In this document: in pieces, positions 17,586-25,662 of the stretch
Numbering within the stretch: position 1 is the stretch's first letter
Layout of the letters: each line of letters opens with the position of its first letter
From: Bradyrhizobium liaoningense
GTDB lineage: Bacteria > Pseudomonadota > Alphaproteobacteria > Rhizobiales > Xanthobacteraceae
Reading direction: 5' to 3'
Length of the DNA stretch: 64,000 nt
NCBI RefSeq assembly: GCF_018130785.1
Contig: NZ_JAFCJT010000001.1
Span: 620,001 to 684,000, forward strand
Position numbers and translations under genes: made by a program
Notes under the pieces: model-generated
Told to the model about the DNA's origin: nothing
Database searches by the model: none
What the model saw: only the letters and a program-made list of their open reading frames with translations

Positions 17586-18488
17586 ATGACCGACGCTTCA
17601 AGGAATGTCGCCTTCATCGGGATCGGCAAGATGGGCCTGCCGATGTCGGCGCTCGTCGCCAAGGCCGGCTACGCCGTGACCGCATTCGATCAGAGCGCAG
17701 CCCGGATCGACGAGGCGCGTGCGCAAGGCATTTCGATTGCCGCTTCGCCGGCCGAGGCCGTGAGCGGCAAGGCCGCGATCATCACATCCCTGCCCGATGA
17801 TGCCGCCTTGCGCGGCGCGTTGCTTGGCCCCGCCGGCCTGATCGCCGCAATCGCTGCTGGATCTGTTCTGATCGAGACCAGCACCGTCAGCGTCGAGGCC
17901 TCCACTGAAGTTGCGGCCGCTGCACAGGCCCGCGGCATTGCCTATCTTCGTTCGCCGGTCTCCGGCAACGCCAGCATCGTCCACACTGGCGCACTGACCT
18001 GCTTCGTATCAGGGCCGAAAGACGCCTTCGAGAACGCCAAGCCGCTGTTCGGCGCCTTCACCCGCGCCCAGACCTATCTCGGGCCGGCCGAGGAAGCGCG
18101 CTACGCAAAGCTCTCGGTCAATCTGATGATCGCGGTGTCGGCCGCGATGATGGCCGAGAGCCTGGCGCTGGCGCGCAAGGGCGGCATCGCCTGGCAGGAC
18201 ATTCTGAAGGTGCTCGACGACAGCGCGGTGGCCTCGCCGATGGTGAAGTACAAGACCGCGCCGCTCAGAACGCGCGATTTCGAGTCCACCTTCTCCTGCA
18301 AGCAGATGGCCAAGGACCTCGATCTCATCCTTGGCGCCGGTCATGCCGTAGGCGTGCCCTTGCAGCTCGCCGCACAGGTGCGCGAGACCTATGGCTCGCT
18401 GGTCGCGCAGGGCGACGGCGACACCGACTTCATCGCGACCGTCAAGCACCTGGAACGTCTGTCCGGGCTTGGCGAGCCCAAACTCTGA
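17586..18488 (+). CDS. NAD(P)-dependent beta-hydroxyacid dehydrogenase (3-hydroxyisobutyrate dehydrogenase family)
   Basis: The product is 300 residues. I prefer ATG 17586 over 17577 because GGATGAG precedes it. The Rossmann motif is G-I-G-K-M-G-L-P-M-S (residues 13-22). The substrate loop has S-P-V-S-G-N, and the catalytic Lys is probably the one in Y-A-K-L-S-V-N-L. Relatives oxidise or reduce 3-hydroxyacids, tartronate semialdehyde or 6-phosphogluconate. In this operon it may oxidise a hydroxyl on the imported polyol or a ring-derived hydroxyacid. The precise substrate cannot be assigned. Confidence 0.82.
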   Translation: MTDASRNVAFIGIGKMGLPMSALVAKAGYAVTAFDQSAARIDEARAQGISIAASPAEAVSGKAAIITSLPDDAALRGALLGPAGLIAAIAAGSVLIETSTVSVEASTEVAAAAQARGIAYLRSPVSGNASIVHTGALTCFVSGPKDAFENAKPLFGAFTRAQTYLGPAEEARYAKLSVNLMIAVSAAMMAESLALARKGGIAWQDILKVLDDSAVASPMVKYKTAPLRTRDFESTFSCKQMAKDLDLILGAGHAVGVPLQLAAQVRETYGSLVAQGDGDTDFIATVKHLERLSGLGEPKL

Positions 18489-18502
18489 TCGCGGAGACAC
18501 CG

Positions 18503-19387
18503 ATGCGTAACTTCAACGAGACTACGATTACGGACGCGGTGCTGGAGCGCATCAAGGACGCAACCGATCCACGCATCAAGGAGGTCAGCGAGGCGCTGGT
18601 GCGCCACCTTCATGCCTTCGTCCGCGAGGTCCGGCCGACCCAGAAGGAATGGGAATACGGCATCGATTTCCTGACCCGCACCGGGCACATGTGCGACGAC
18701 AAGCGCCAGGAGTTCATCCTGCTGTCCGACACGCTCGGCGTCTCCATGCTGGTCGACGCGATCAACCATCCCGTGCCGGAAGGTGCGACCGAGACGACGG
18801 TGCTCGGCCCGTTCTTCGTCCAGGCCGCGCCGGAGAAGGATAGCGGCGCGGATATCTCGGGCCCGATGGAAGGCGATCCGATGCTGGTCACCGGCTCGGT
18901 CTCGACCGTCGACGGACAACCGCTTGCGGGCGCCATCGTCGACGTCTGGCATTCCGACGATGACGGCTATTACGACGTGCAGCAGCTCGACGACATCGGC
19001 GATCTCGCGATGCGCGCGCGCTTCCACACCGACGCCAACGGCCGCTTCCATTTCTGGTCGATCAAGCCAGCGGCCTATCCGATCCCGCATGACGGCCCGG
19101 TCGGCGAGATGCTGGAGGTGCAGGGCCGCCATCCCTGGCGCCCCGCGCATGTGCATTTCATGATCTCGGCGCCCGGTTTCGAGCAACTCGTGACCCATGT
19201 GTTCGTCGCCGGTGACAAATATCTCGACAGCGACGTGGTGTTCGGCGTCAAGGACAGCCTGATCCGCGAATTCGTTAGTCACCCCGCCGGCCGTGCGCCG
19301 GATGGTCGCATGGTGGAGCGCGACTATTTTCACCTCAATTACGATTTCGGCCTGAAGCAGGTCGCGAGCAACGCGAGAGCCGCCTAA
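18503..19387 (+). CDS. Hydroxyquinol 1,2-dioxygenase (intradiol)
   Basis: This 294-residue non-heme Fe(III) enzyme cleaves hydroxyquinol (1,2,4-trihydroxybenzene) to maleylacetate. The N-terminal dimerisation region has R-P-T-Q-K-E-W and L-S-D-T-L-G-V-S-M-L-V-D. The iron ligands are Tyr157 (G-Y-Y-D-V-Q), Tyr192 (A-A-Y-P-I-P), His216 and His218 (P-A-H-V-H-F). The T-V-L-G-P-F-F segment and the spacing fit hydroxyquinol rather than catechol dioxygenases. Maleylacetate reductase in the same operon supports this. No flavin monooxygenase that would make hydroxyquinol from resorcinol is present nearby, so the upper pathway is unusual. Confidence 0.9.
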   Translation: MRNFNETTITDAVLERIKDATDPRIKEVSEALVRHLHAFVREVRPTQKEWEYGIDFLTRTGHMCDDKRQEFILLSDTLGVSMLVDAINHPVPEGATETTVLGPFFVQAAPEKDSGADISGPMEGDPMLVTGSVSTVDGQPLAGAIVDVWHSDDDGYYDVQQLDDIGDLAMRARFHTDANGRFHFWSIKPAAYPIPHDGPVGEMLEVQGRHPWRPAHVHFMISAPGFEQLVTHVFVAGDKYLDSDVVFGVKDSLIREFVSHPAGRAPDGRMVERDYFHLNYDFGLKQVASNARAA

Positions 19388-19446
19388 GCTCAAGCGACAG
19401 TGGACCAGACAAGAGTCCGACAACAGGGAGCAGACGGGAGCTAAGG

Positions 19447-20841
19447 ATGGGACCGCGGGTCAGCACGAGCATATTGGCCGATCGCCTCGCCGGCATGATC
19501 GGCCCGCGCGCGAGCGTTGCGCGCGGCGTGCTCGATCAGCACGGGCAGAGCGAATCGCACTATCGCAATTTGCCGCCCGACATCGTCGTCTTCCCTGAAA
19601 CCACGCGAGAAGTCGCGGAGATCGTGAAACTCTGCGCCGGCGCGGGCATTCCGATCGTCCCGTTCGGCGCGGGCACCTCGCTCGAAGGCAATGCAGCTTC
19701 GGTCGCCGGCGGCGTCTGCTTCGACTTCGCGCGCATGAACAGGGTGCTGACGGTGCATGAGAGCGACATGGACGTCGTCGTACAGCCCGGCATCACGCGA
19801 AAGCAGCTCAATGCGGAGCTGCGCAGCAGCGGACTTTTCTTTCCGATCGACCCCGGCGCCGACGCCTCGATCGGCGGCATGACCTCCACGCGCGCCTCCG
19901 GCACCATGGCGGTGCGCTACGGCACCATGAAGGACAACGTCATGGCGCTGGAGGTGGTGCTGGCCGATGGACGCGTGATCCGGACCGCCAGGCGCGCGCG
20001 CAAATCGGCCGCCGGCTATGACCTGACGCGGATGTTCGTCGGCGCAGAGGGTACGCTCGGAATCATCACCGAGATCACCCTGAAAGTGCACCCGGTTCCG
20101 CAGGCGATCTCGGCCGCAGTCTGCAGCTTCGACACCCTGCACGATGCCGTGGACACCGCGATCTCCGTGATCCAGTCGGCGATCCCCGTCGCGCGCATCG
20201 AGCTGCTCGACGACGTCATGATGCGCGGCATCAACGCCTACGCGAAGCTCGGCTACCGCGAAGCCCCCACCCTGTTCTTCGAATTCCACGGCTCCGAGAC
20301 CTCCGTTGCCGAGCAGGCCGAAGCCGCGCAGGCGATCGCCGCCGACCATGGCGGCCATGGCTTCGCCTGGGCAAAGGCGCAGGAGGACCGCAGCCGGCTC
20401 TGGCACGCCCGCGACAACACGCTTTATGCCGGCCTGGGCTTGCGGCCCGGCGCACGCGCCGTGATCACCGATGTCTGCGTGCCGATCTCCCGGCTCGCCG
20501 AGTGCCTTACCGAGACCAGGCGCGACGCGGACGAGCACGGTTTTATCGCCCCGATCGTCGGCCATGTCGGCGACGGCAATTTCCATATGCTGATCCTGAT
20601 CGATCCGGCCAAGCCGGACGAGGCCGAAGCCGCCAAGGCGCTTCAGGCCCGCATGGTCGCCCGCGCCATCGCCATGGACGGCACCTGCACCGGCGAGCAC
20701 GGCATCGGGCTCGGCAAGATCGACTATCTAGCCGATGAGCTCGGCGAGGCCGTCGATGTGATGCGACAGGTCAAGACCGCACTTGACCCGAATGGCCTGA
20801 TGAACCCCGGAAAGATCTTTGCAAGCGGAGCGCGCGCATGA
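19447..20841 (+). CDS. FAD-binding oxidase, GlcD / D-lactate dehydrogenase type
   Basis: The product is 464 residues. The N-terminal PCMH-type FAD domain has I-V-P-F-G-A-G-T-S-L-E-G and D-P-G-A-D-A-S-I-G-G-M-T-S-T. The C-terminal FAD-oxidase domain has G-H-V-G-D-G-N-F-H and G-T-C-T-G-E-H-G-I-G. Such enzymes oxidise 2-hydroxyacids (D-lactate, glycolate, D-2-hydroxyglutarate) and pass electrons to quinone or cytochrome. It begins 59 bases after the dioxygenase gene and overlaps the transporter ATPase gene by 4 bases, so oxidation may be linked to the imported compound. A cyclitol or aldonate as substrate is speculation. Confidence 0.82.
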   Translation: MGPRVSTSILADRLAGMIGPRASVARGVLDQHGQSESHYRNLPPDIVVFPETTREVAEIVKLCAGAGIPIVPFGAGTSLEGNAASVAGGVCFDFARMNRVLTVHESDMDVVVQPGITRKQLNAELRSSGLFFPIDPGADASIGGMTSTRASGTMAVRYGTMKDNVMALEVVLADGRVIRTARRARKSAAGYDLTRMFVGAEGTLGIITEITLKVHPVPQAISAAVCSFDTLHDAVDTAISVIQSAIPVARIELLDDVMMRGINAYAKLGYREAPTLFFEFHGSETSVAEQAEAAQAIAADHGGHGFAWAKAQEDRSRLWHARDNTLYAGLGLRPGARAVITDVCVPISRLAECLTETRRDADEHGFIAPIVGHVGDGNFHMLILIDPAKPDEAEAAKALQARMVARAIAMDGTCTGEHGIGLGKIDYLADELGEAVDVMRQVKTALDPNGLMNPGKIFASGARA

Positions 20842-22364
20842 GCAACGCCGCATTGGCCATCGAGCCCACCTCGCCCACGCCGCTGCTGGAGCTGCGTGGC
20901 ATCAGCAAGGAGTTTCCCGGCGTCAAGGCGCTGGATGACGTGTCCTTTGCCGTCTTCCCCGGCGAAGTCCACATGCTGCTCGGGGAGAACGGCGCCGGCA
21001 AGTCGAGCCTGATGAAGGTTCTGTGCGGCGCCTATCGCGCCGATGCCGGCGAGTTCTACTACAAGGGCGACAAGGTCGCGATCTCTTCGACCGCGGATGC
21101 GCAGACACTCGGCATCGCCGTGATCTTCCAGGAATTCTCGCTGGTCCCCCATCTCGACATCGCCCAGAACATCTTCCTCGGCCGGGAGCCGAAGGGCCGC
21201 ATCCCCGGCACCATCGACCGCCGCAAGATACTGGCCGACGCCAGGCGCGTGCTCGGCGCGATCGGCTTCGACATCGATCCCTCCACCACCGTCGACAAGT
21301 TAGGGGTGGCGCAGCAGCAGATGGTCGAGATCGCGAAGGCGATCAGCCAGAACGCGCGGATCCTCGTGATGGACGAGCCGACGGCGGCGCTGTCCGACCG
21401 CGAGACCGAGCTGCTGTTCGCCTTGATCGCCCGGCTGAAGGCCGATGGCGTGTCCATTGTCTACATCTCCCACCGCATGGCGGAGGTGTTTGCGCTCGGC
21501 GACCGCATCACGGTGCTGCGCGACGGCCGTCGCATCGACGGCGTTCGCCCTGCCGACGTCACGCCGGACCAGCTCGTTCGCATGATGGTCGGGCGCAACG
21601 TCGACATGACCTATCCGCGCAATTTTGCCGACAAGCCCGGCGAGCTGCTGCTCGAGGTCAAGGGCCTGACCGCGTCGACCGGCATCTCCGACATCAACAT
21701 CGAGGTGCGCCGGGGCGAGATCGTCGGCCTGTGCGGCCTGGTCGGCTCGGGCCGCAGCGAAGTCGCACGCGCCATCTTCGGCGCCGATCCCGTGACATCA
21801 GGCGAGATCGTCTTCGACGGCAAGGCCATCTCCGGCGAGCCTGACCTTGCCGCCCGCCGCGGCATCGCGTTGATCCCGGAGAGCCGCAAGAGCGAGGGCC
21901 TCGCCCTGCTGCGGTCGGTGAGCGACAATCTGGTGGTGTCGGCGCTGCGAAAGCTGTTCCCGAGCGGCCTGTTCGACCAGCGCGGCGCACAGCGCACCTC
22001 CGACGACCTGATCCGGCAGCTGCGCATCGCGACGCCCAGCGCGCGCCAGACCGTCGGGCTGCTCTCGGGCGGCAACCAGCAGAAGGTCGTGATCGGCAAA
22101 TGGCTCGCCGCCGGCTCAAAGCTCTTCATCTTCGACGAGCCGACGCGGGGCATCGACATCGGCGCCAAGTCCGAGATTTTTGCGCTGATCGACCGGCTGG
22201 TGGCGGAAGGCGCGGCGGCGCTGATGATCTCGTCCGAGCAGGTCGAGATCTGCCATGTCTGCGACCGCGCCTATGTGATGCGCGAGGGCCGCATCGCGGG
22301 ACATTTGACACGCAGCGAGCTGACGGAGGAGAACATCGTGCGACTGGGGATGCATCATGCGTGA
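20838..22364 (+). CDS. CUT2 sugar ABC transporter ATP-binding protein (two ATPase domains)
   Basis: The 508-residue product has two cassettes. The first has Walker [11 protein letters not shown] near residue 51 and Walker B I-L-V-M-D-E-P-T. The second has the degenerate loop G-L-V-G-S-G-R-S-E-V plus L-S-G-G-N-Q-Q-K and F-I-F-D-E-P-T-R-G-I-D-I-G. It has the same architecture as the ATPase at 10643 but is clearly divergent from it, so this is a paralogous system rather than a recent duplication. It overlaps the oxidase gene by 4 bases and the first permease gene by 8 bases, consistent with one transcript. Confidence 0.92.
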   Translation: MSNAALAIEPTSPTPLLELRGISKEFPGVKALDDVSFAVFPGEVHMLLGENGAGKSSLMKVLCGAYRADAGEFYYKGDKVAISSTADAQTLGIAVIFQEFSLVPHLDIAQNIFLGREPKGRIPGTIDRRKILADARRVLGAIGFDIDPSTTVDKLGVAQQQMVEIAKAISQNARILVMDEPTAALSDRETELLFALIARLKADGVSIVYISHRMAEVFALGDRITVLRDGRRIDGVRPADVTPDQLVRMMVGRNVDMTYPRNFADKPGELLLEVKGLTASTGISDINIEVRRGEIVGLCGLVGSGRSEVARAIFGADPVTSGEIVFDGKAISGEPDLAARRGIALIPESRKSEGLALLRSVSDNLVVSALRKLFPSGLFDQRGAQRTSDDLIRQLRIATPSARQTVGLLSGGNQQKVVIGKWLAAGSKLFIFDEPTRGIDIGAKSEIFALIDRLVAEGAAALMISSEQVEICHVCDRAYVMREGRIAGHLTRSELTEENIVRLGMHHA

Positions 22365-23307
22365 AGCCGCAGTCGTCTCACAACCCAATCCGCTGCAGCG
22401 CATTCCCGGCGTTGCCATCGTGCTGGTGCTGCTGATCGCGCTGTTCAGTGCGATCGCGCCCGGCTTCCTGTCGGTCGCCAACCTCTCCAATGTGCTGGTG
22501 CAGTCGACCATCCTGACCATGCTCGCGCTGCCGATGACCTTGATCATCATGACCGAGGGGCTGGATTTGTCGATGGGCGCGGTGCTGACGCTGACCTCGC
22601 TCTGCGTCGCCATCGTGTCGCTCGCGACCAAGTCGATGCTGCTGGGCCTCGGCGCCGGGCTTCTGGTCGGCGCAGCCTTCGGCTTCGCCAACGGCTGGCT
22701 GGTCGCCATCGTCGGCATTCCGCCCTTCGTCGCGACGCTGGGCACGCTCGGCATGGCGCAGGGCCTGTCGCTGATCGTCAGCGACGGCCAGAGCGTGGTC
22801 GGCATTCCCCACAGCGTGCGCGACATCTATTCGGCGACGCTTCTGGGCGTGCCGGTGCCCATCGTGATGGCGCTGGTGACCTATGCGGCCTTTCACGGAC
22901 TGCTCTATCACACCCGCTTCGGCACCTACATCTTCGCACTCGGCGGCAACCGCGAGGCGCTGCGCTATGCCGGCCTGTCGCCGAACCGGCTCCTGATCGC
23001 GGTTTACGCGATCGGCGGCGCCATGGCAGGCATCGCCGGCCTCTTGATGACCGCGCGCATGAATTCCGGCCACCCGACTGCGGGCCTCGGCCTCGAATTC
23101 GACGCCATCGCCGCGGTCGCGGTCGGCGGCACCTCGTTCGAGCGCGGCAATGGCTGGCTGCTCGGCACGTTGCTCGGCGTGATCGCGGTCGGCGTGCTGC
23201 GCAACGGGCTCAACCTGATCTCGATGCCCTCCTCGGTACAGGTCGCAAGCGTCGGCGTCCTCGTCATCGTCGCTCTCTTCCTCGACGGCCTCAGGAGCCG
23301 CGCATGA
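22357..23307 (+). CDS. CUT2 sugar ABC transporter permease 1
   Basis: The 316-residue product has multiple membrane helices and the signatures E-G-L-D-L-S-M-G-A-V, A-L-G-G-N-R-E-A-L-R-Y-A-G and A-V-A-V-G-G-T-S-F-E-R-G near the C-terminus. It overlaps the ATPase gene by 8 bases and the next permease gene by 4. Two different permeases in one CUT2 operon imply a heterodimeric channel, unlike the single-permease system at 9616. Confidence 0.9.
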   Translation: MREAAVVSQPNPLQRIPGVAIVLVLLIALFSAIAPGFLSVANLSNVLVQSTILTMLALPMTLIIMTEGLDLSMGAVLTLTSLCVAIVSLATKSMLLGLGAGLLVGAAFGFANGWLVAIVGIPPFVATLGTLGMAQGLSLIVSDGQSVVGIPHSVRDIYSATLLGVPVPIVMALVTYAAFHGLLYHTRFGTYIFALGGNREALRYAGLSPNRLLIAVYAIGGAMAGIAGLLMTARMNSGHPTAGLGLEFDAIAAVAVGGTSFERGNGWLLGTLLGVIAVGVLRNGLNLISMPSSVQVASVGVLVIVALFLDGLRSRA

Positions 23308-24281
23308 CCGACATCTCCAAAGAGGCCCTCTCGCCGCCCCGCTCGTTCCTGTCGCAGGACGCGATCCAGGTGTTCTACCGCCTGCTCGCGGCGCTGCTGA
23401 TCTGCGCGGTGCTGGCTGTCCTCAGCGATTCCTTCCTGAGCCTCGGCAACATCCTCAACGTGCTGAGACAAGCGAGCCTGACCTTCTTCATCGCGTCGGG
23501 CCTGACGCTTGTCGTGCTGACTGCCGGCCTCGATCTGTCCGTCGGCGCCAATGTCGCGCTGTCCGCCTGTATCGCCGGCACCGTGATCCACAAGACCGGC
23601 TCGCCGGCGCTCGGCATTCTCACCGGGCTCGCCTGCGGCGGCATCGTTGGCCTGCTCAACGGCATCATGGTCACCGCGCTGCGCATCCCCTCCTTCATCG
23701 CCACCTACGGCATGCTCTGGGTGCTGAATGGCCTCACCTATTGGTACATGGCGGGCGAAACCCTGCACGGCTTCCCGGCAGGATTCCGCCAGATCGGCAG
23801 CGGCTATCTGTTCGGCCTGCCGATCCCGGTCTACCTGCTGCTGGTGTTCCTCGGCATCGGGACGCTGTTCGCGCAGCGGACGATCTGGGGCCAGGAGATC
23901 TATGCGATCGGCGCCAATCCGGTCGCCGCCCGCCTCTCCGGCATTCCTGTCGCGCGGCGCCTGCTGCTGGTCTACGCGGTATCAGGCACCATGGCGGGGC
24001 TCGCCTCGATCATCTTCCTGTCGCGGCTCAATTCGGCCGAGGCCGACATCGGCGAAAGCCTGACGCTGCCCGCGATCGCAGCCGTGCTGATCGGCGGCAC
24101 CTCGCTGTTCGGCGGTGTCGGCACCGTGTTCGGCACCTTCATCGGCGCGCTGATCCTGACGCTGGTGCTGAACGGCATGAACCTGCTCTCGGTCAGCGCC
24201 AACTGGCAGCCGCTGGTAACCGGCATCATCGTCATTCTCGCGGTCTGGCTGGACATGAAGACCCGCCGCCGCGCGCAATGA
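23304..24281 (+). CDS. CUT2 sugar ABC transporter permease 2
   Basis: The 325-residue product has multiple membrane helices, with T-A-G-L-D-L-S-V-G-A-N, A-I-G-A-N-P-V-A-A-R-L-S-G and A-V-L-I-G-G-T-S-L-F-G-G-V-G. It pairs with the permease encoded just upstream, with which it overlaps by 4 bases. The binding-protein gene follows after 42 bases. Confidence 0.9.
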   Translation: MTDISKEALSPPRSFLSQDAIQVFYRLLAALLICAVLAVLSDSFLSLGNILNVLRQASLTFFIASGLTLVVLTAGLDLSVGANVALSACIAGTVIHKTGSPALGILTGLACGGIVGLLNGIMVTALRIPSFIATYGMLWVLNGLTYWYMAGETLHGFPAGFRQIGSGYLFGLPIPVYLLLVFLGIGTLFAQRTIWGQEIYAIGANPVAARLSGIPVARRLLLVYAVSGTMAGLASIIFLSRLNSAEADIGESLTLPAIAAVLIGGTSLFGGVGTVFGTFIGALILTLVLNGMNLLSVSANWQPLVTGIIVILAVWLDMKTRRRAQ

Positions 24282-24323
24282 ACTCTTGGAAATCCAACAA
24301 GCAAAATGAGGGATGGAGGCTAC

Positions 24324-25298
24324 ATGAAACAGACACTGGGCTATTTGGCGCTGCCGCTGCTGATGGCGGCCGCGTTCACCACCGGGGCGCGTGCCGACGG
24401 CGAGACCATCGCCGTCTTCACCAAGAACCAGACGAATCCGTTCTTCCAGACGGTACGGGTCGGTGCCGACAACATGGCAAAGTCGCTGAACGCGAAGACG
24501 CTTCAGTACATCCCGACCAAGCCTGACTCGATCCCCGAGCAGCTCAGCCAGATCGAGGACGTCGTGGTGAAGAAGCCGAGCGCGATCGTCTTCACGCCGG
24601 TCGACTACAAGGCGATGGTGCCGGGCGTCGAGAAGATCAACGAAGCCAAGATCCCGGTCATCAACATCACCGACCGCTCAGCCGGCGGCAAGTTCCTCTC
24701 CTTCGTCGGCGCCGATGATTACAGCCTCGGGCTCGAGACCGCGCGCTTCCTGCTCAAGACCCTCGGCGGCAAGGGCAACATTGTCATCATCGAGGGCGTC
24801 AAGGGCTCGCTGACCAATGTCGACCGCGTCCGCGGCTTCAACGACGCGCTGAAGGAGAGCCCGGGCGCCAAGCTGCTGGCCTCGCAGCCCGGCAACTACC
24901 AGCGGCTCCAGGCGCTCCAGGTCATGGAAAACCTGATGCAGTCGAACGCGCAGATCGACGGCGTGCTCGCCGCCAACGACGCCATGGCGGTCGGCGCGAT
25001 CGAGGCGCTCGACGGTGCGAACCGGAAAGCCCAGGTGATCGGCATCAACGGTACCAAGGAGGCGATCGACGCGATCAAGTCCGGCAAGCTGCTTGCGAGC
25101 GGCGACTACAACGGATTTGCGCAAGGGTGCCTGGGCACCATGATGGCGATCCGCAGCCTGCGTAACCAGCCCGTCATCGCCGAGATCGTGCTGAAGCCGA
25201 CCGTCATCACCAAGGACAATTACCAGCCGTTCGACGTGCCGCTGGAACAGCGGACTTGCCCGACCTTCGAGGAAGCCGGCAAGCTCGGCGCCAAATAG
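24324..25298 (+). CDS. CUT2 sugar ABC transporter substrate-binding protein
   Basis: The product is 324 residues from ATG 24324, which has GGAGG directly upstream and is followed by a Sec signal peptide ending A-R-A (about residue 24). The type I fold has V-F-T-K-N-Q-T-N-P-F-F, V-F-T-P-V-D-Y-K-A-M and L-A-A-N-D-A-M-A-V-G. It captures the ligand for the two-permease system. Ribose, inositol and erythritol binding proteins share this fold. Linkage to hydroxyquinol genes suggests a cyclic polyol or a glycosylated or aromatic compound, which is inference. A strong stem-loop follows at 25321. Confidence 0.9.
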   Translation: MKQTLGYLALPLLMAAAFTTGARADGETIAVFTKNQTNPFFQTVRVGADNMAKSLNAKTLQYIPTKPDSIPEQLSQIEDVVVKKPSAIVFTPVDYKAMVPGVEKINEAKIPVINITDRSAGGKFLSFVGADDYSLGLETARFLLKTLGGKGNIVIIEGVKGSLTNVDRVRGFNDALKESPGAKLLASQPGNYQRLQALQVMENLMQSNAQIDGVLAANDAMAVGAIEALDGANRKAQVIGINGTKEAIDAIKSGKLLASGDYNGFAQGCLGTMMAIRSLRNQPVIAEIVLKPTVITKDNYQPFDVPLEQRTCPTFEEAGKLGAK

Positions 25299-25320
25299 GC
25301 GGGTCGATTATGACAAATCC

Positions 25321-25344
25321 GGACGGCCGCCCTCGCGGCCGTCC
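25321..25344 (+). terminator. Perfect 10-bp stem-loop after the binding-protein gene
   Basis: GGACGGCCGC-CCTC-GCGGCCGTCC is a perfect 10-base stem with a 4-base loop, 22 bases after the binding-protein stop and 30 bases before the YciI gene. No T-run follows on the plus strand. It may protect the upstream mRNA 3' end, as is common after binding-protein genes, or partly terminate. Confidence 0.55.
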
Positions 25345-25374
25345 CAAGAAAACCGACACGTAAACGGAGACATC

Positions 25375-25662
25375 ATGCTGTTCGCCATTCACGCCCTCGA
25401 CCGCGCTGGCGCGCTGCCGACCCGGCTCGCCAATTACGACGCCCACAAGGCCTTCCTGAGCGACACATCGCGCTTCGGCGTCAAGATCGTGATGTCGGGG
25501 CCGCTCGTCTCCGACGATGGCGAGAGCATGATCGGCAGCCTTTTCCTGATCGAGGCGCCCGGACGTAGCGAAGTCGAAGCCTTCAACCGCGCCGACCCGT
25601 TTGCGGCCGCCGGTATCTGGGAGAAGGTGACGATCACAGGCTTCCTGCGCCGCCAGGGTTGA
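25375..25662 (+). CDS. YciI-like protein
   Basis: The 95-residue product forms a YCII-related alpha/beta barrel: F-A-I-H-A-L-D at the start, a Y-D-A-H-K-A-F-L region, M-S-G-P-L-V-S-D-D-G, and a C-terminal D-P-F-A-A-A-G-I-W-E. YciI proteins resemble muconolactone isomerase in fold, with a conserved His-Asp pair; several are linked to aromatic catabolism but few are characterised. It has its own GGAGA ribosome-binding site. The 3' end overlaps the convergent ABC ATPase gene by 29 bases. It may act on a lactone or dienol intermediate of the hydroxyquinol route; this is inference. Confidence 0.75.
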   Translation: MLFAIHALDRAGALPTRLANYDAHKAFLSDTSRFGVKIVMSGPLVSDDGESMIGSLFLIEAPGRSEVEAFNRADPFAAAGIWEKVTITGFLRRQG

